64,000 nucleotides of DNA from Spirodela intermedia (lineage: Eukaryota > Streptophyta > Magnoliopsida > Alismatales > Araceae), in NCBI GenBank assembly GCA_902729315.2, contig LR746270.1:7263221-7327220 (forward strand), in the 5' to 3' direction. Both the position numbers and the translations under genes were made by a program. The notes below the pieces were generated by a model. The model saw only the letters and a program-made list of their open reading frames with translations, was not told where the DNA came from and did no database searches. Below, piece by piece: positions 1 through 14,500 of this stretch. Every line of letters starts with the position of its first letter. Positions within the stretch are counted from its first letter, which is position 1.

Positions 1-7
1 CGACCTC

Positions 8-660
8 AATCAATCCCAATAAATTTAAAGATTTCTTCCTAACTTCCACTATGTCAATTTCAATCTTATGGATTTAAGAGACCGTTTCGTCAATCTTTGT
101 GAACTTAAGGATCACACGTGTCAATCCTTGTGGATAAAAAGTACCCTTCCGTCAATCCTGATGGATTTCGTCAGATTCAATGCACAATTTTCTTTCTGGC
201 CTCCGCTATTAATACACAGTCATCTTCCACAATAGTTTTTGCAAAATACAATGCTTATCTTGCAAACTGTGATGCACACTGTTCAGACCCACGAAATTCA
301 TCTCTTAAAAGAGATCCTACCTGATGAACGACATCATCAACAGCATCGATCACCTCACGAATAGGAGACATCTTCACAAGGGTGAGTCTTGGGGTCGGAA
401 TCTCGCTTTATTACCAATCATTGTAATAGAGCCCAGAGAGGAAATTGTACTATTAGATTCACACGAGAGTGAAATTCAGAATCCTTGAATCCACAAGGAT
501 TGAAAGGGGAGATCTCAAATTCACAAGGATTGAAAAGTAAGGTCCCTAGAATCACAAGAATTGAAAAATATAGAGTTCTTGAATCCACACAGATTGATAG
601 GGATCTTTAAACCTAAAAGGATCGAAAAATAGCATCACTTAAGTCCACAAAATTAAACAA
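8..660. repeat. Inverted array of ~30-bp degenerate repeats
   Basis: Positions 8-170 hold about five copies of a motif like GTCAATCCTTGTGGATT spaced about 31-33 bp. Positions 481-660 hold about six copies of its reverse complement, like TTGAATCCACAAGGATTG, spaced about 29-32 bp. The two arms flank about 300 bp of unrelated sequence. The arrangement resembles subterminal repeats of a foldback or MITE-type element, but the termini are not identified. It lies downstream of SPOUT exon 6 on the minus strand, probably in the following intron. Related motifs occur near 12.8, 27.5 and 30.0 kb. Confidence 0.6.
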
Positions 661-771
661 AGTTTAACTAGAAAATATTCAAAAGAGAATCAAGGCCATA
701 AGCAGCAAACAGAAAATATTATTATCGAAAAAATAACAAACTGAATCATAGAATAATTTGAGAACACATAC

Positions 772-1677
772 CTGTTCCAAGAGTACGACTTGTTCCCATG
801 GCCACAGTTACCCGTACACCAGGTTCAAGAATTTCCTCCACCATAACATTCTGTAATAATTATCTAATTTTTTACATTGAAAGAGTAAAAGAGATATTCA
901 TAGTGAATTATTATCATGAACTAATCAGAAGAAATGAGTACTCCTTCATGACAATAATCACCAAAGACTAGAATTACGAAATATCACGCCTAGCATCACT
1001 TTAACATATAGCAATAATTACGAGCCCAAAATCAATTGATAAATTCCCAAAATAAGACAAAGATTATAAATAGAAAAATAAAAAAGGCAAATGTTGAGTA
1101 AAAGCTAATACAAAGTTACACCATATAATGGATCTCAGTACTAGATCTTAAGCACCAACATTTTTTATTTAAAAATATTTTGATTGATTTATAGTTCTTT
1201 AAACAATTATGTAGTCATACACAATCAGAGTTTGCGACATTAGTGCTCAGGATTGTACTACTATCAACTATGCATATGAAGAATCCTGCTGTTATCATCT
1301 CTAAATTCCTACTGCCATGATAGGAGCAGAAAACAGAGACAAAGAAAGATGGCAAGAGAGAAAGTCAAGGAAACAGGATCAGGGTAATATGTTAATGATC
1401 GCTTATCTCATTTAAGATTTAGTCATTTATTATTTACAGGCTTTAGATTTTTCCTGTCAACATTTAGGCCCAAGAAACATCATGTGGATTTGGTCTTTAA
1501 GGGAACTCGCCATCAGAAAAATACAAAAATATTCCCAATATTCAATTAAACTTTATTTCTGCAGTCATATTCAATAAATTATGAAAAGTCTGTCTTCTTT
1601 GTGAAAGATCTCCCCAGGATACTCACAGCATGGGGGATCTTTGGGGTGCTTGAAAAGATGCGAGAGTGTGTGTGTGT

Positions 1678-1719
<42 letters not shown>

Positions 1720-4700
1720 GAAGGGGGGGAGGGGGGGAGGGGATGGGGGATGATTGGGTTCTTTTAACGCCTAAAAAAAATCCACCTATTTGTTATTAAA
1801 ATTAACTTAACCTATCATAACGGCCCATGTAAAGGACTCAATCCGAACAGAAAAAAAAATGACAAAAAATAGGGGCTCATAGAAAATAGGTTGATTTTAC
1901 AAAGACTTAAAACCAATTGAACCCTCTCTTATAATAATAAATAATTTAATAAACATTTAATTTTCAAATATATGTTTTTCTTCTATTCCTTTTTTTACTT
2001 CACAGGCTAAGCTTGATAAAAAATTTAAGAAGCCATTAATTTGTAAAAATGCGTTTTCTTCCATTCCTTTTTTCCTTAACAGACTAAGTTTGAGGTTGGC
2101 CTGATCTGGACACTGATGCCACAGTGTACCTCAATGAGGTTTTATCATGTTTTACTTGTATGAAAACAGAAACTTTGAATATAAATTTTACGCAAATTCA
2201 GAACTTCCGTGAACTAACTCTAAATTATCCAAAACCAGTAGTAAAGGGATAAACAGCGAGCCCATAAATTAAAAAACTCATAATTTTACCTGTTTTACAA
2301 ATTTTTAGTTTTTTTCTCTCGATCGTTACAGTAAATCAAGAAAAAAAACACAAAACAATTTACTTAGATCACCAAATAAGGAAAACACCAGCATTTAGCC
2401 TCAGCATGCACAATGGCAACCAAAATGACACTGGGAAAGGCTTCATTGCTAATGACCATCCCATTTATTTTCCTGTCACCCTATCTTTTTTATATTGCTT
2501 TCTTCACCAACAGTTGACAATATTTGTCACTGCAGGCTAACTTCATATCCTTTAAATGGCACAAAAGGTTCTTGAATAAAGCCAAAGGAAAGAGTCACAA
2601 AAAGGGTCATCCTTATAATAACACAACCACCTGAAGACCACAACCACAAAATCAAGCCAAAATAAAGCTACATAAAAAAATTAACGGCTATTAGCGCTAC
2701 ACTTTCATAATACGAAAGGTAAGAACTTGAACAGGCAAAATTAGACCAGTTTCGACCAGTTCTTGGTCCAATTTAGCTCATTTCAGTTAAAACATATGGT
2801 TTTCTAAATCATCTGTGCGTGAGAAGCCATCCAGTTTTCATTTATAATATGATAATATGTTTCAATCATAAATAGCAGATCTCGTATTCTTGACAAGCTT
2901 GAGTAGAAATGTTACCAACAACATGCAGGCAACTCAACGACCTGGTAATTCCTTTTTTCACATTGTTCATTTTCTTTTCTCGACGCACCTTGATTTAAAA
3001 AAGAAGTTCGTTACTTACCAAAAGTTAATGCAACATAAAGGTATCGTTTCTGGAACATCCATTTAATCTCGTTAGTGTAGACATTGTTTCTTTTGAAAAA
3101 TACATCAATGTCTTGAAATTATACATTTCAACAGCATCATATCGCTCTACTTCCCATCATTGATTATATTTTATCAAAAGATGTAAGAACCAAGCACAGG
3201 GCAAGTCATGGAAAAATGAAGAGATCATGGACTTTAAAAGTTGTCACCCAATCATGAACACAGTGGGAATTTGACTCACGAATTTCCTAGCTAACTCTTT
3301 CAAGAGTAAATAATTCTGCCAAAAATAAGTTGTGACTAGTGGTAACACATACCTTACTTAATCCAACATTAACTAATGTTCCAGAAAAATCCAATGGTCT
3401 CTCTTCCAACGTTATACCTGAATTAAAGCAAATTATATTAATTCCCCAAAGTGGTCAACGCTTGAGATAGCTCAAAGTAGTTTTTATGAAAGACAGATAC
3501 CACCAGATGAATAACAATTAATATTCAGTTCCTAATGATATCGTTTCTTTCCATAATCATTGATCAAAGAGACAGAAGCAAAAGTTCACCTTTTTTTCAA
3601 TGGGGAGTCAAATGCTAGTTTCGAGTTGATAAAAGCCTCAAGGAATTAGACATTCTCACTCGAGATACTTCTTGCATGCGACACATTTAAGAAGTACACA
3701 TCTTTTTAAGGACTGAGGATTAACAGGCACACATAATTAAAAAAGTATTGCACATTATATATTTGTATTTGATCCAATTAAAGAACCTGATATAATGAAT
3801 GGAGTGCCTTATTCAATTGGACATAGGTTCTGAACACACAACATACAAAGATCCATGTGATTAGCAGAATTCATATATTTCCACAGGAATCATCCAATCA
3901 TGTCAAGGTTACTTTCATTACGAACGATCCAAAATATGAGATAAAAAAAAACCTATTCTTCTTTGAAAAGCACCAATTCAATAGTCAAAATAGATGCTGA
4001 GCTTCATTTCCTTTGGACCATGCTTGCGGTTGAAGAGCTTAAGACATGAGAAGACTAAGATAGAGGATAGCAGCATCTCTGATGAAAAGGTAAGGCGAAT
4101 CTGATTCGCTTCTCTAGCATTTGAGTAGAATTGCAGCAAGCCTACTCTCCCAATCGAGTGTGACCAGGAATAGGAATACACAGTAGGAGACTCAGAAGGT
4201 GGAAGAGAAAAGAAAGTAAGAAAGCTGGAGCCAGGTGAGAAGACTCTTCAGAACACTGCACCAAATACCTGATGAAGGACGAATTGAAATGGTGTATAGA
4301 AGCATGGAAATGTCAACCATACGTTTGTCTTCACATCAAGAATGACAGATATGAAACAAGAAAGATGGTCTAAGTAGAATAAAGGTATAACATAAAGTGA
4401 AAGAAATTCACTGTAGGATTTGGCTTCAGCTCTATAGGCTGGTGTATCCTTTCTGCGCCAATTGCCTGAATGAGAATGATATGTCGCATCAATGGATGAG
4501 AGAATTGAATGACTTATCATGGTATGCATGGTTCCCAAATTCTGTTTAGGGACCAATCATCCCTGAATAACTTAGTATCTACAATGAGGAATCAGACGGA
4601 TAGTTTTATGGGAGCAGTATACAGCAGTTCTCCACACTCAGAGCATCACAACCTTCAATACAGTATGAGGTCAGCCAAAGTTCATGGAAGATATTCTTTC

Positions 4701-6768
4701 AGTAGTACTGCATTTTTTTCCCAAAGAGAAGACAGTCACTATCTTCTTACATCTTTTGCCCTATTATACACTTATCTCTATCACAATTGGGAACTGCTTT
4801 CCAGAGAGCATCCTCGGTGTATCCCACACACACTGAAGAAGTTTATTATTTTGATAATAGTCTCGATTACTTACATCATGTGAGCAAGTTTCTTATACCT
4901 TCCCGAAAAGCAGACCATTCATGTTTGCGGACATGGTGAGGAGCATCAAGTGGGGGTAACAAACCCTGCAGATTACATTACTATTAGCATACTGTAACAA
5001 TGACGAAACAAACCTATGATAAGCATCATTTTGAATAAAGTTAATGCTTACCACAAACCGCAAGCTATTGTGCATAGGGAAGAGACTGCGCCTTAGATAT
5101 TGTGGAGTCTCAAGGTAATTCAAAATTTTTACAAGAAATGCAGCGCCATTTTCATTATTATCTGAATTTTCTGCCAATACAGCATCATCTGACGAGGCTT
5201 TATTATCAAAAACTATCACCTGCTCGAAAAATAAAAAGGCTTAACAAGCATTCATAGGCTCTCTTGGACTTACTGTGTTCCAATGGTCAAGATCAGACAA
5301 GAAATTTTATAAATAAAAAAAACCAGCATGCGTCCCCCTGACATATTTCTCCAGACAACTGAGAAAGCCAGTGTCTTGAACAACTCAGTAGTAAGCATAT
5401 CTTGAAACAAGAGAGCATATATCAGCGAGCAGAAATCACTCAATTTAGATAGCATGAACCGGGATGAGATAAACAAAGTCACAACCCCTTTTACAAATTC
5501 TTTAACTTAAATACCTAAAGTCTTTTAGTACAGAAAGGTGTATGTACTTGAGAGCACGAACTCAGTTGTCTTAAATACTGAAAGACCAAGCCCATTGATA
5601 AAAGTCAATTAAAAAGCAGTCCTTCACACCATGACACAAACATCATTTCTAAAACCACAATTACTTTGCCCTAGACCAAAAGGAGCCTTCCAATAATTAA
5701 CAATGATGGAATGAATGACAAAATGATGTTAAAGGATTTTTTGACCACCAATGCCTGATGAGTAACAAAAACCCTGATTACGAACCAATATGTAGGTTAA
5801 CAGTGAAAAATGTATCATTGATCAACGTTTTGCAGAAAAAGGTATATGCCTGAGACAAAAAGGTCAGACTAGAATCAGATGGGCATCAATACATGCCTGC
5901 CTAAAAGAAGAAGATTTCTCAGTAGATGATGGCCCATCAGGAACCCTTTGTAGAAAGGATGAGAAAGTAAAGGTGAGGGAAAGAGTAAAAACGAGGAGCA
6001 GCAAAATGATATTTGGAGACATCTCAAAACTGAAATGAGATCCACAAAAGCTGAAAGCCACCAAACACATGATAATGGTTTCTCTATCGTCAGCCTCGAC
6101 GAAAAGTTTTGATCATTTGTCTCCCTTCCCCACTGCAACCATGGTACTTGCTTTTAGGCTGGACTCGGGACAGTAAGAGCGCAGCCTACGAGGGAATCCA
6201 CCCTCTTGCGCATTGAAACAGAAGAACGTACAACACATTTAGACAAGTCTCTTACGTAAAGGAATCACAGAAAACTGAGGGAGGGTCTGGGCACAAAGAG
6301 CAGAGTGACCTCATGTATCCGGAAAATGGTGACCGCGCGAGCAATCTGACCAGCCAGCTGGCGAGGGCAAGAACAAAAGGAAAACAGAGGACCAATGAGT
6401 ATCACATCAAGGGCAGCACACAAGTAAACAAGAGAAAAGGAAAAAGTCCAAGGCAGGGGAGCATTTTCGACTACCAGGGTTGCCATTTCGAGGGACTGCG
6501 CGTTGTCAATGATAGAGCCCGGCAAGGCAACACTAACAGTGACAACGGGGGCAGCCGCCGACCCCTCTCCCGCCATGCCACATGCCTCTCGCTCCTCCGT
6601 ATTCTGCTTCCCCTCTTCCTCCTCCCCCTTCTTCTTCTTCCTCTTTCTGCTCTCCTCCTTGCCGCCCCTTCTCTTCCCCATTCTTGCGTTCTTCTTCTCC
6701 AACTTACGTCGACTCTTATCAGCTTCGCCGTTGTCAATCCCTGGGTCTCCTCTTCCTCTCCCTCCCAT
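772..6768 (-). CDS. SPOUT-family RNA methyltransferase (C9orf114/SPOUT1-like), 5' part of gene
   Basis: Six minus-strand exons read through without a stop: 6768-6475, 6357-6310, 5219-5052, 4965-4899, 3417-3353 and 850-772. All junctions are GT-AG and phases agree, giving 240 codons. The rest lies beyond the left edge. The N-terminal ~65 residues are a Lys/Arg/Glu-rich tail (nuclear/nucleolar type). Then come the family motifs VTVSVALPGSIIDNAQS, LAGQIARAVTIFRIHE, VIVFDNK, the block around YLETPQYLRRSLFP, LLPPLDAPHH, the block around ERPLDFSGTLVNVGLSK, and EPGVRVTVAMG. These are known from C9orf114/CENP-32 proteins, a class of SAM-dependent RNA methyltransferases with a knotted SPOUT fold. The C-terminal part, which should carry the knot and SAM site, is off the window. 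The start is the first ATG in the GC-rich first exon; a later Met is possible. Introns 851-3352 and 3418-4898 are long. The frame looks intact. Family call is firm; the exact RNA target is not known from sequence. Confidence 0.88.
1681..1722. repeat. GA-rich microsatellite in SPOUT intron
   Basis: GA and GACA repeats followed by a short G-rich run, inside the 2.5-kb intron between SPOUT exons 6 and 5. No coding content is seen in the rest of this intron. Confidence 0.85.
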
Positions 6769-8540
6769 TATTCTCTCTCGCTCTGAACATCCGACTCCCG
6801 CCGCTCCTCCTCTTCGGCAGTTGTCACCGTGGGCTTCGTCTGGCGTGTATAAATCTTCGTCCCGACTCGCGCGCCATACACCCCTCTCTACCTTGATGCC
6901 TTAAGCCATTAATTCCCTATCCCCATGAAACATCCCATGAAGGTTATAATTCACTTTCTAGCCCTAAAAAAAAGCTAATAAATAAATAAATAAATAAATT
7001 TGAGGATAGGTTCTTGTTGATGTTATTAGGAAGCTAGAATGAAAATTGCAAGTAACTCTATGTGAGATACGTTGAAGAAAGTAGAAGAGCCACACACATG
7101 CGCTCGTGTGAGGTGATGACAAGGGATTCATTGATGTAGCTAAGAAACTATTGCCTGATGCTAGATGTAAATTTTTTCACTTAAGTGACAAAAATCAGAT
7201 ATTTTTAAGTATAAATTTTTAATTTCGTGATCAACTATAATACAAACATATTTTAAAATCAACTTAGATAGAACAAATGATGCATCCTAGTTTCAGCTCA
7301 ATTTAAGTAAATTAGTGGCCAAAGAAGGGTAAAGATTGTATTTGGCCCAAATTCAGTTCAAAATAGCTCAATAAATATTTTGTCACATGTTATATGTGCC
7401 TAAATCTCAATTCTCATCTTATCCATGTTTTTCACTTTTGATGGTTTCAAATAATCTCCTACTTTTTATTTATGAAAGTTTTTCAATTATTTTCCTCTTT
7501 CTCTAGGATCATAACATATGCTCTTTTTTCTATTTTTGTTGTAACTAAAATTTAATTTATATAAAAGAGTTTATTGTAACCCTAGAGAAATATGCATTTT
7601 TATTAATTCATTTTTAAGTTCCTTTCCTTTCTGAAGGTTCTTTATCTCTGTTGGTGCATTCCAACATCCATATGGACATAGAGAGTCATTTTTGATCTAG
7701 TCGACCCACGAAATCTTTATGTTATGCATAATTAAGGTGATATTTTTCAAAAAAAATCATTTTTTTATATACTTTAATTTTATTTTCAGAACACACAAGT
7801 TGCATAATTAGCTTAAATTATCATCCTAGTGCCACTATTATTAAATTGTACCCATTAAAATTTAATAGAATTAGTGTTAAAGGTAAGGGGTTTATATAAT
7901 AATAATAGTCTAGTCTTTGTACCCTTCTCATGAGATTTAAGGATTTCTCAATATAAAAATAAATTATTATTGAATATGATCACATGAGAAATTTAAATTA
8001 TGACTAAATAATTGCGCGGGAAAGAATGCCCACTTTTGGCGTACGTGCTTCGAACTGGGGACCCCACCCCCAGCCAACCATGCTGGAAGAGAAGGGTTCC
8101 ATCTCATCTCAAGAGAAGGGGAGAGGCCGAGCGGGAGGAACTCGCTTATTTGTGTGACCAGAGAAGAAGCGACGCTTGCTCTCGGGGCCATCGCCGACCA
8201 TCGGAAGTGGAGTGGCTTCGACGCATGGGGAGCCCCATCATCTCCTCTTTCCTTCTATTCTCAGACCACTGGCGATTCCAGTGTGGGCCTCCGTCTCGTC
8301 TACCTTGTTTCTGGTCCTCTTTCTCCAGTGAAGTCATGACTGTTGCGTAGTTGCTAAGTTCTCGCAATGGGCTGTGCGCACTCCCCTTCACCCGCATGGA
8401 ACATGCAGTGGTTGTGGACTCTCTCACCAACTCGCGGGTGAAGTTTCTCCTGCAAGTACGGGGCGGCATTCCTACTCTTTTAAGGTAAATCTGGCAAGCC
8501 CGACTAGGCATTTTCATCGGCCGCAGAGGGGTTAGAGATC
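6769..8540. promoter_or_regulatory. Shared upstream region of the divergent SPOUT and GDSL genes
   Basis: This 1.77-kb stretch separates two head-to-head start codons. The edges (6769-6900 and 8020-8540) are GC-rich and are probably leaders or proximal promoters. The middle (6900-8000) is AT-rich with no gene. A short stretch near 7340-7365 matches, in reverse orientation, the repeat seen near 13.2 kb. No convincing TATA box was placed for either gene. Confidence 0.5.
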
Positions 8541-11500
8541 ATGGCGACCTCTCGACGGGCTCCCACCGCCGGAGTTGCGCTCGTTGGGTTCATTTCATTG
8601 CTCGCAGCGGTGAGAGCCGTCGATTTCAACTATCCGGCCGTGTTTAATTTCGGGGACTCGAACTCCGACACCGGCGGGCTCGTCGCTGCCCTTGGTGAGG
8701 GTCTGGAGCTGCCGAATGGGATGACGCACTTCCTCGCTCCCTCGGGAAGGTTTTGCGACGGGCGGTTAATCATCGATTTCCTTGGTAATCTCTCACACTG
8801 CTATGGTAATCTCTCACACGGGCGGTTAAAAGTGTATCACTACTTCTTCATCCACTTGCTCCTTCGTGGGAGTGTAGCTGCGCTCCTCGATATCTGGAGA
8901 TTACTGTTGTTTCTCTACTTTATTGTTGTTTGTTTTCCAGTTTCCTGTTTAGAGGCCAACTGTGGAATAATGCTTTTTCTACAATAAGAAATGCCTTTTC
9001 ATGTATAGCTTTATTGCACTTAAAATGGGATGCAATCCTCTGTTACCAATGTGGCTTGTATCCCCTGGCATGTCTCTACGCTATGGTGAAAGCGAAGAGA
9101 CAAATTGGACGAGAGGTCTATGTGTGACTGTTGTGTAACATAACTAGGAGAAGATCCATCCTCATTGTTGCAGCTGAGGACTTGCACAGTTCTCACTTCG
9201 TTTCTTTCCTTCAATTACAGTAGTTGATGCTTAATGGAAGAATGAGATTCTAAAAATTTACCTCCATTTGTTTTTGGGCAGTGATCTTAAAGGAGGAACA
9301 CAGGGTGAATATTTTCACGACTTAGAGTAGTCTTTTTCTCGTATATTGGAAAGGAATATTCTGATTTGCGGCATTTTATATAACTTTAATAGTGTGATTG
9401 ATGTTTCCTTATTTGCCATGGGAAAACTTCAAGAACACAATGGATTGAGTGGGTGGCCCAGCATGTCGAACTCCTCCTGAGTAATGTTCCAAAATCTGTT
9501 GTCACTAAGATAGAAATGCAAAAGAAAATCTGCTACTTTGAGCAGTTTATAAATGATAAACAACATCTTGGTCACTAAACTCTTCTGATGCCTGCTACAG
9601 TAGCTGTTTAAATTAGCTTGGATGCAATAAACCTTGTTTAATTATCTTGATAAAGAAAATGTTGATGGTTTTCTGCTACGTGCAATGTTTCTTATTTCTT
9701 CTGCAGTTATCCTCATATCACCATTCGTTTCATTGGTTATCCTAAGAGGATTCCTCATCAAAGGGCCTTGTGCTATTGTTCTATGCAAAATGTATCCTAT
9801 TGCTGTTTATGGTTGAATTATGGGACACACATGTTAATTAATATGAAGCAATGATTGTCCTTTGCAGTGGATGCGATAGACCTACCCCTTCTTAATCCGT
9901 ATTTGGACTCTGTTGGGGCTCCAATTTTTCGGAGAGGATGCAATTTTGCTGCAGCAGGGTCCACTATTCTTCCTGCAACAGCAACATCTGTCAGTCCATT
10001 CTCCTTTGGGATCCAGGTGGCTCAGTTTTCTCGCTTCAAAGCTAGGGTTCTTCAGCTACAAGCTAAAGGTAAATCCACTTTCCTTGCTTTGGAGACAATC
10101 TGTTATCCGTGGTTTATGATAAATTTTTCAACGTTTTAGTGATTAGATAATTGACTATATAGATTCGTATTGATGTGAGACTTCTCTTGTGTAGAGAGAC
10201 TCATTGTTTTTAACCATGTTGATAACATAAGTGGTAGAAAAAAAACATATCACGTTAGCCATTATTCATCATTAATGCTCAAATAATATTTTACCCCACT
10301 TGTCCTATCTTTTCTGGGGACTGGTCTTTTCCATGTATATATTAGCAGTAAAAATAAATGGTTGTGAAGCAAATGTACGTGCTTTTTCAATTTCTACGTC
10401 TTACCCCTACACAACTAGGTGCTGCACCAAAAAGTGCACGACATTGTTGTAAAGAATGTTCTGAACGAGCGCATATTCATGTCCTTAGCAAAAATGTGTC
10501 AACTTCCCCTTCACTCTTGTCTACTGCCTGCTTTTTCTATCGCCAGTATTGTGGCAGTCAGGCGTAGTTGATTGTCTATTTTATTACTCTCATTCTTGCC
10601 TCAAACATTGCTATCAACTGTTTCATTAGGAAACGAATACATAAAAGTTTCTGGTTTGCTCTATCTCCTTGAAATTTTCTCTATATCTTAAATCACACAT
10701 CCCGCGGCCTATCATCACTGATTTTTGCAACAGTCGCATTAAGATGCTGAACTACTCTATTGAAGGACTGAACTTGCTGATTAGACGTCCATTATCTGTG
10801 TTCTCTGCATAAAGGCCCTTATCATTTTGCCCATAGAAATCGGAGGACTGGGTGTATGTATCCAAGAGAACATCCATCAGTGAACCTGACGTCAATGACC
10901 TATTTAGTGTGGTGTACAATTTTTTTTTAAATGAACAGTTCTTATTGAAGTCCAAAGTTTTTTAGACTTTCCTGTGGAGTAGTTTACTTGAGCTATATTT
11001 TTTATTCATTTGACAAGAATGATCATGATCAATGCTTTAACAAAATCTAAATTTTCCTGAAGCTGGAAAAAATGGAATAAACTAGATATTATTACGGATG
11101 GGCAATGAGATGGTGGAAATAAAACAGTGACTTTTCACTCGGTAACACTATAATTACGTTTTTTAAACTGAAAAAAGTCATTATTTGATTACTCCGGTTT
11201 TGACTGTTGTAATAAATGCATGGCTGCTTGAGTTCGAGGTTGTTGGCTGAAATCTGCCTTACCCCTGGAATTATTTAGCTTTGACCTCCATTTTTCACGA
11301 ACTTGATATGCCTCAATTTTAGTGAAATTAAATTTGATATCACCGAGGTTCTGAAATTTTGTGGAAAAATCATTTCATGGAGACTGAGAATTTGGTAGTA
11401 CTCTGAATGACACAAATCTCTGGAATTCTGACCACTCGACAATTCCATTGACCTTAGTGCTTCACAAGTAAAACATAAACATGTATTAAAATGTATCCAT

Positions 11501-14500
11501 TTTTAATGTGACACTGATATCAATTTCATATTCCAGCGAAATTGATTGAACCAAGGATATTGTAGTGTAGACTGTTACCCTGCAACATAGTCACTGTCCA
11601 GACAAGTCTACCTTATTATTCTTCGGGAGAAACATACTCATTATCTCCTGCTCATCTATTGTAAAATTCAATAAGGTGATAAATATATTGGGGAAAGTCA
11701 TCAAGAACTATACTAATTTCAGTTAAAATTTGCAGTATCCTGTAATGCATCTGATAGAGTCCCAGGGTAGTGGGCCGAGATAGTGGTAGAAACGAGGGAG
11801 AATGTCACAATTAGGAAGGGAAAATCAAATTGAGATAGAAAGAAAGGGGACAGAGAAGGGGTTTCTGGAGAAACCTTAGATCATGGTCGAGGGCAAGTTC
11901 GAGAGCACCCCAGCACTCTCAAATGACTTCTTCTTTTAGTGCCGTCCCCCCCTCCCTCCCCCCGTTACGATTCTTAACAGTAATGATTTTTATTCATTTT
12001 GTTATTTGATTGAAAAATGATCTTTTTTATTCAGGTAATAAATGGAAAAAGTATATTCCTCACAAAATGTATTTTGGACAAGCACTGTACATGTTGGACA
12101 TAGGGCAAAATGATCTTGCTGGTGCCTTTCAATCTAAATCAGAGGATCAGGTTATTGCCTCTATACCAACGATTCTGGTCGAGTTTGAAGCTGGACTCAA
12201 GGTTAGATGGCATTTTCCCAGAATTAGGTACATAGATATCTGATATAGAGAATGATTTCCTGTTGATCTATGCCCATCGGAATATATTTAAAATATCAAA
12301 TTCGGACCTGATGGTACTGGTAATCCTGAATTGATATAGCTTTCTACATTGATAAATTATTGCTCTTCCCAGTTAAGTATTGTTTCATATATGAAAACCA
12401 GGTTATCGAAACAGATAAATTCTTCATTAGAAAACTAGGACACTAGATTGCTATGAATTATGAAGATTCTGAGATCATTTAGCCCGCATGAATTATGAAG
12501 TTTGATTATCAAACCCAGCGACTTTTGGTAATGAAAAAGTAAGGGAGTGGGGGGAAGTTTCAGTTGAGACTATCACCTAGGTGATTGTGACACAAGATTT
12601 GATAAAAAATAAGTTCCACATCCCTATACCCGACCCTATCATCCTTTTGAAGCTTGAACCTACTTGCTATGGACTTGATGTAGTAGAAATGTTGACTTGA
12701 TGATGATTTGAGTAACTGGGTGCTGCTTGAGTTGGACAAAGTTGAAATCTTGTCCATAAATCTATAAAAGACAATTTGTATGAAGATCCTTCATCCTGAG
12801 TCCAAAAGATGTATAAACATTGACCCTTGAGTCTGCAAGGGTTCTGATCCTGAGTCCACGTGGTCAAAATAATTCTCTTGAATCCACAAAAGATGTTGGA
12901 ACCTATCAATAGAGAAATATAATCTCACTGGAGTTAAATTTCGTGAGATTGATTAAAATAAATTGAAATGTCTTTAGGGTTACAAAGGGACTTTTAAATA
13001 GGCCCAAAATCTTGCTATATCAAACCTAGAAAAGATAGGGTTCTATTAGAACATCTCTAAGGAAAAGGGATATTTTGTTAGGACGCCCCTAAAGAATATG
13101 AACGCTCTTAACATAATAGGGGGATTATTTGAAATAAAAAAATGTGAGAAATAATAAATGTAGAAATTAAGATTTTGACTTATTTAAAATGTGTCCAAAT
13201 CTTTTACTAGGCCATTTGGAACTGAATTTGGGCCAAATTGTGTCCTCACGCATCTTGGAGCCTCTAGTCCTCTTGAATTGGGCTGAAATTGAGCTTGTAC
13301 TCCATTTGGAGCCTGAAATTAATATATTTTCAGTTCCTTGGACACATCCTGTTAGTTTTCTCCACCTAGGTTAAAACGTTTTTGTCCTTCTCTTGATAGG
13401 ATTTCATGGGTTACATCAAGACTTGATTAGGTCTTTACAATCTTGGATTAACTTTGAGGCCACAGGATCTGGTTTAAAGGTTTGGAGTCTATTTTGTTGT
13501 CACTTCACTTGATTTTTAGGACCAGCCTTAAAAAAAATATGATCAGGGTCCGGGCAAGCTTTGGTTAAACATCCAATTGACAATTCTCAGAGTGCATGGA
13601 ATGGTCTTGCTCAACATTCCTTGATGTTTACTGGTTGTAGCTTTTATGGCGCTAATAGAATATGTCATGTATAGTCGTTTTGAGTTCAGTAACATTCCTC
13701 AATAATGGGCTTTAGGTTGCATACTAATTTTTAATTTATTTTACAGAAGTTATATAATGAAGGTGCAAGACGGTTTTGGATTCATAATACCGGTCCCCTT
13801 GGGTGCTTACCTCAGAATATTGCTAGGTTTGGTAAAGATCCTTCTCAGCTTGATAATCTTGGATGTGTACTTTCTCACAATCGTGCTGCAAGGCTGTTCA
13901 ATTTGCAGCTCCATGCTCTTTGCGCAAAATTACAGGGTGAACTTACAGATGCACATGTCAGCTACACCGACGTGTTTTCCATAAAATCAGATCTCATTGC
14001 CAACTTTTCTCAATATGGTAAGAAAATAAACCATTTTCATTCTTTGCTCTCATATTTTGTTGGTTGTGTTGGCAGTCTGGTTTCTAGACGGCTTTTAATT
14101 GTTCATTGATTGGAACTTAGCAGCTGTATTTGTATCTTAGCATGGTTCTTCGTAACTGAACCATCCTGTGCGCCTTTTAATAATTTTTTGCTTACCTCAT
14201 AACTTTTTTGGTGCATAAAATAAACATGTGACCTTCAGGTAACGTGTGTGGAATGTCCTCCCTGTGTTTCCGAGGGTAAAAATGAAAACATTGCAGGGAT
14301 GATCGTGAGTCTAAAAGCTAGATTGTTAGTAGAACCTTGGTAGCTTGGGTAAAGCATGTTCACTAATTGCAACATGTCTGAGTTTCACGAATCATTCCCT
14401 TTGGGGATTATTAGCTCAGCCCTCTGCTCGTGAATATGAATAGAAACTGTGAAGAATTTATGTACCGATCAGAGCTCTTTTTTCTGCGTCCATCACTTCC

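Noticed and set aside
8012-8517. Open frames upstream of the GDSL start on both strands
   Set aside because: They fall in the GC-rich leader/promoter of the GDSL gene and show no protein family.
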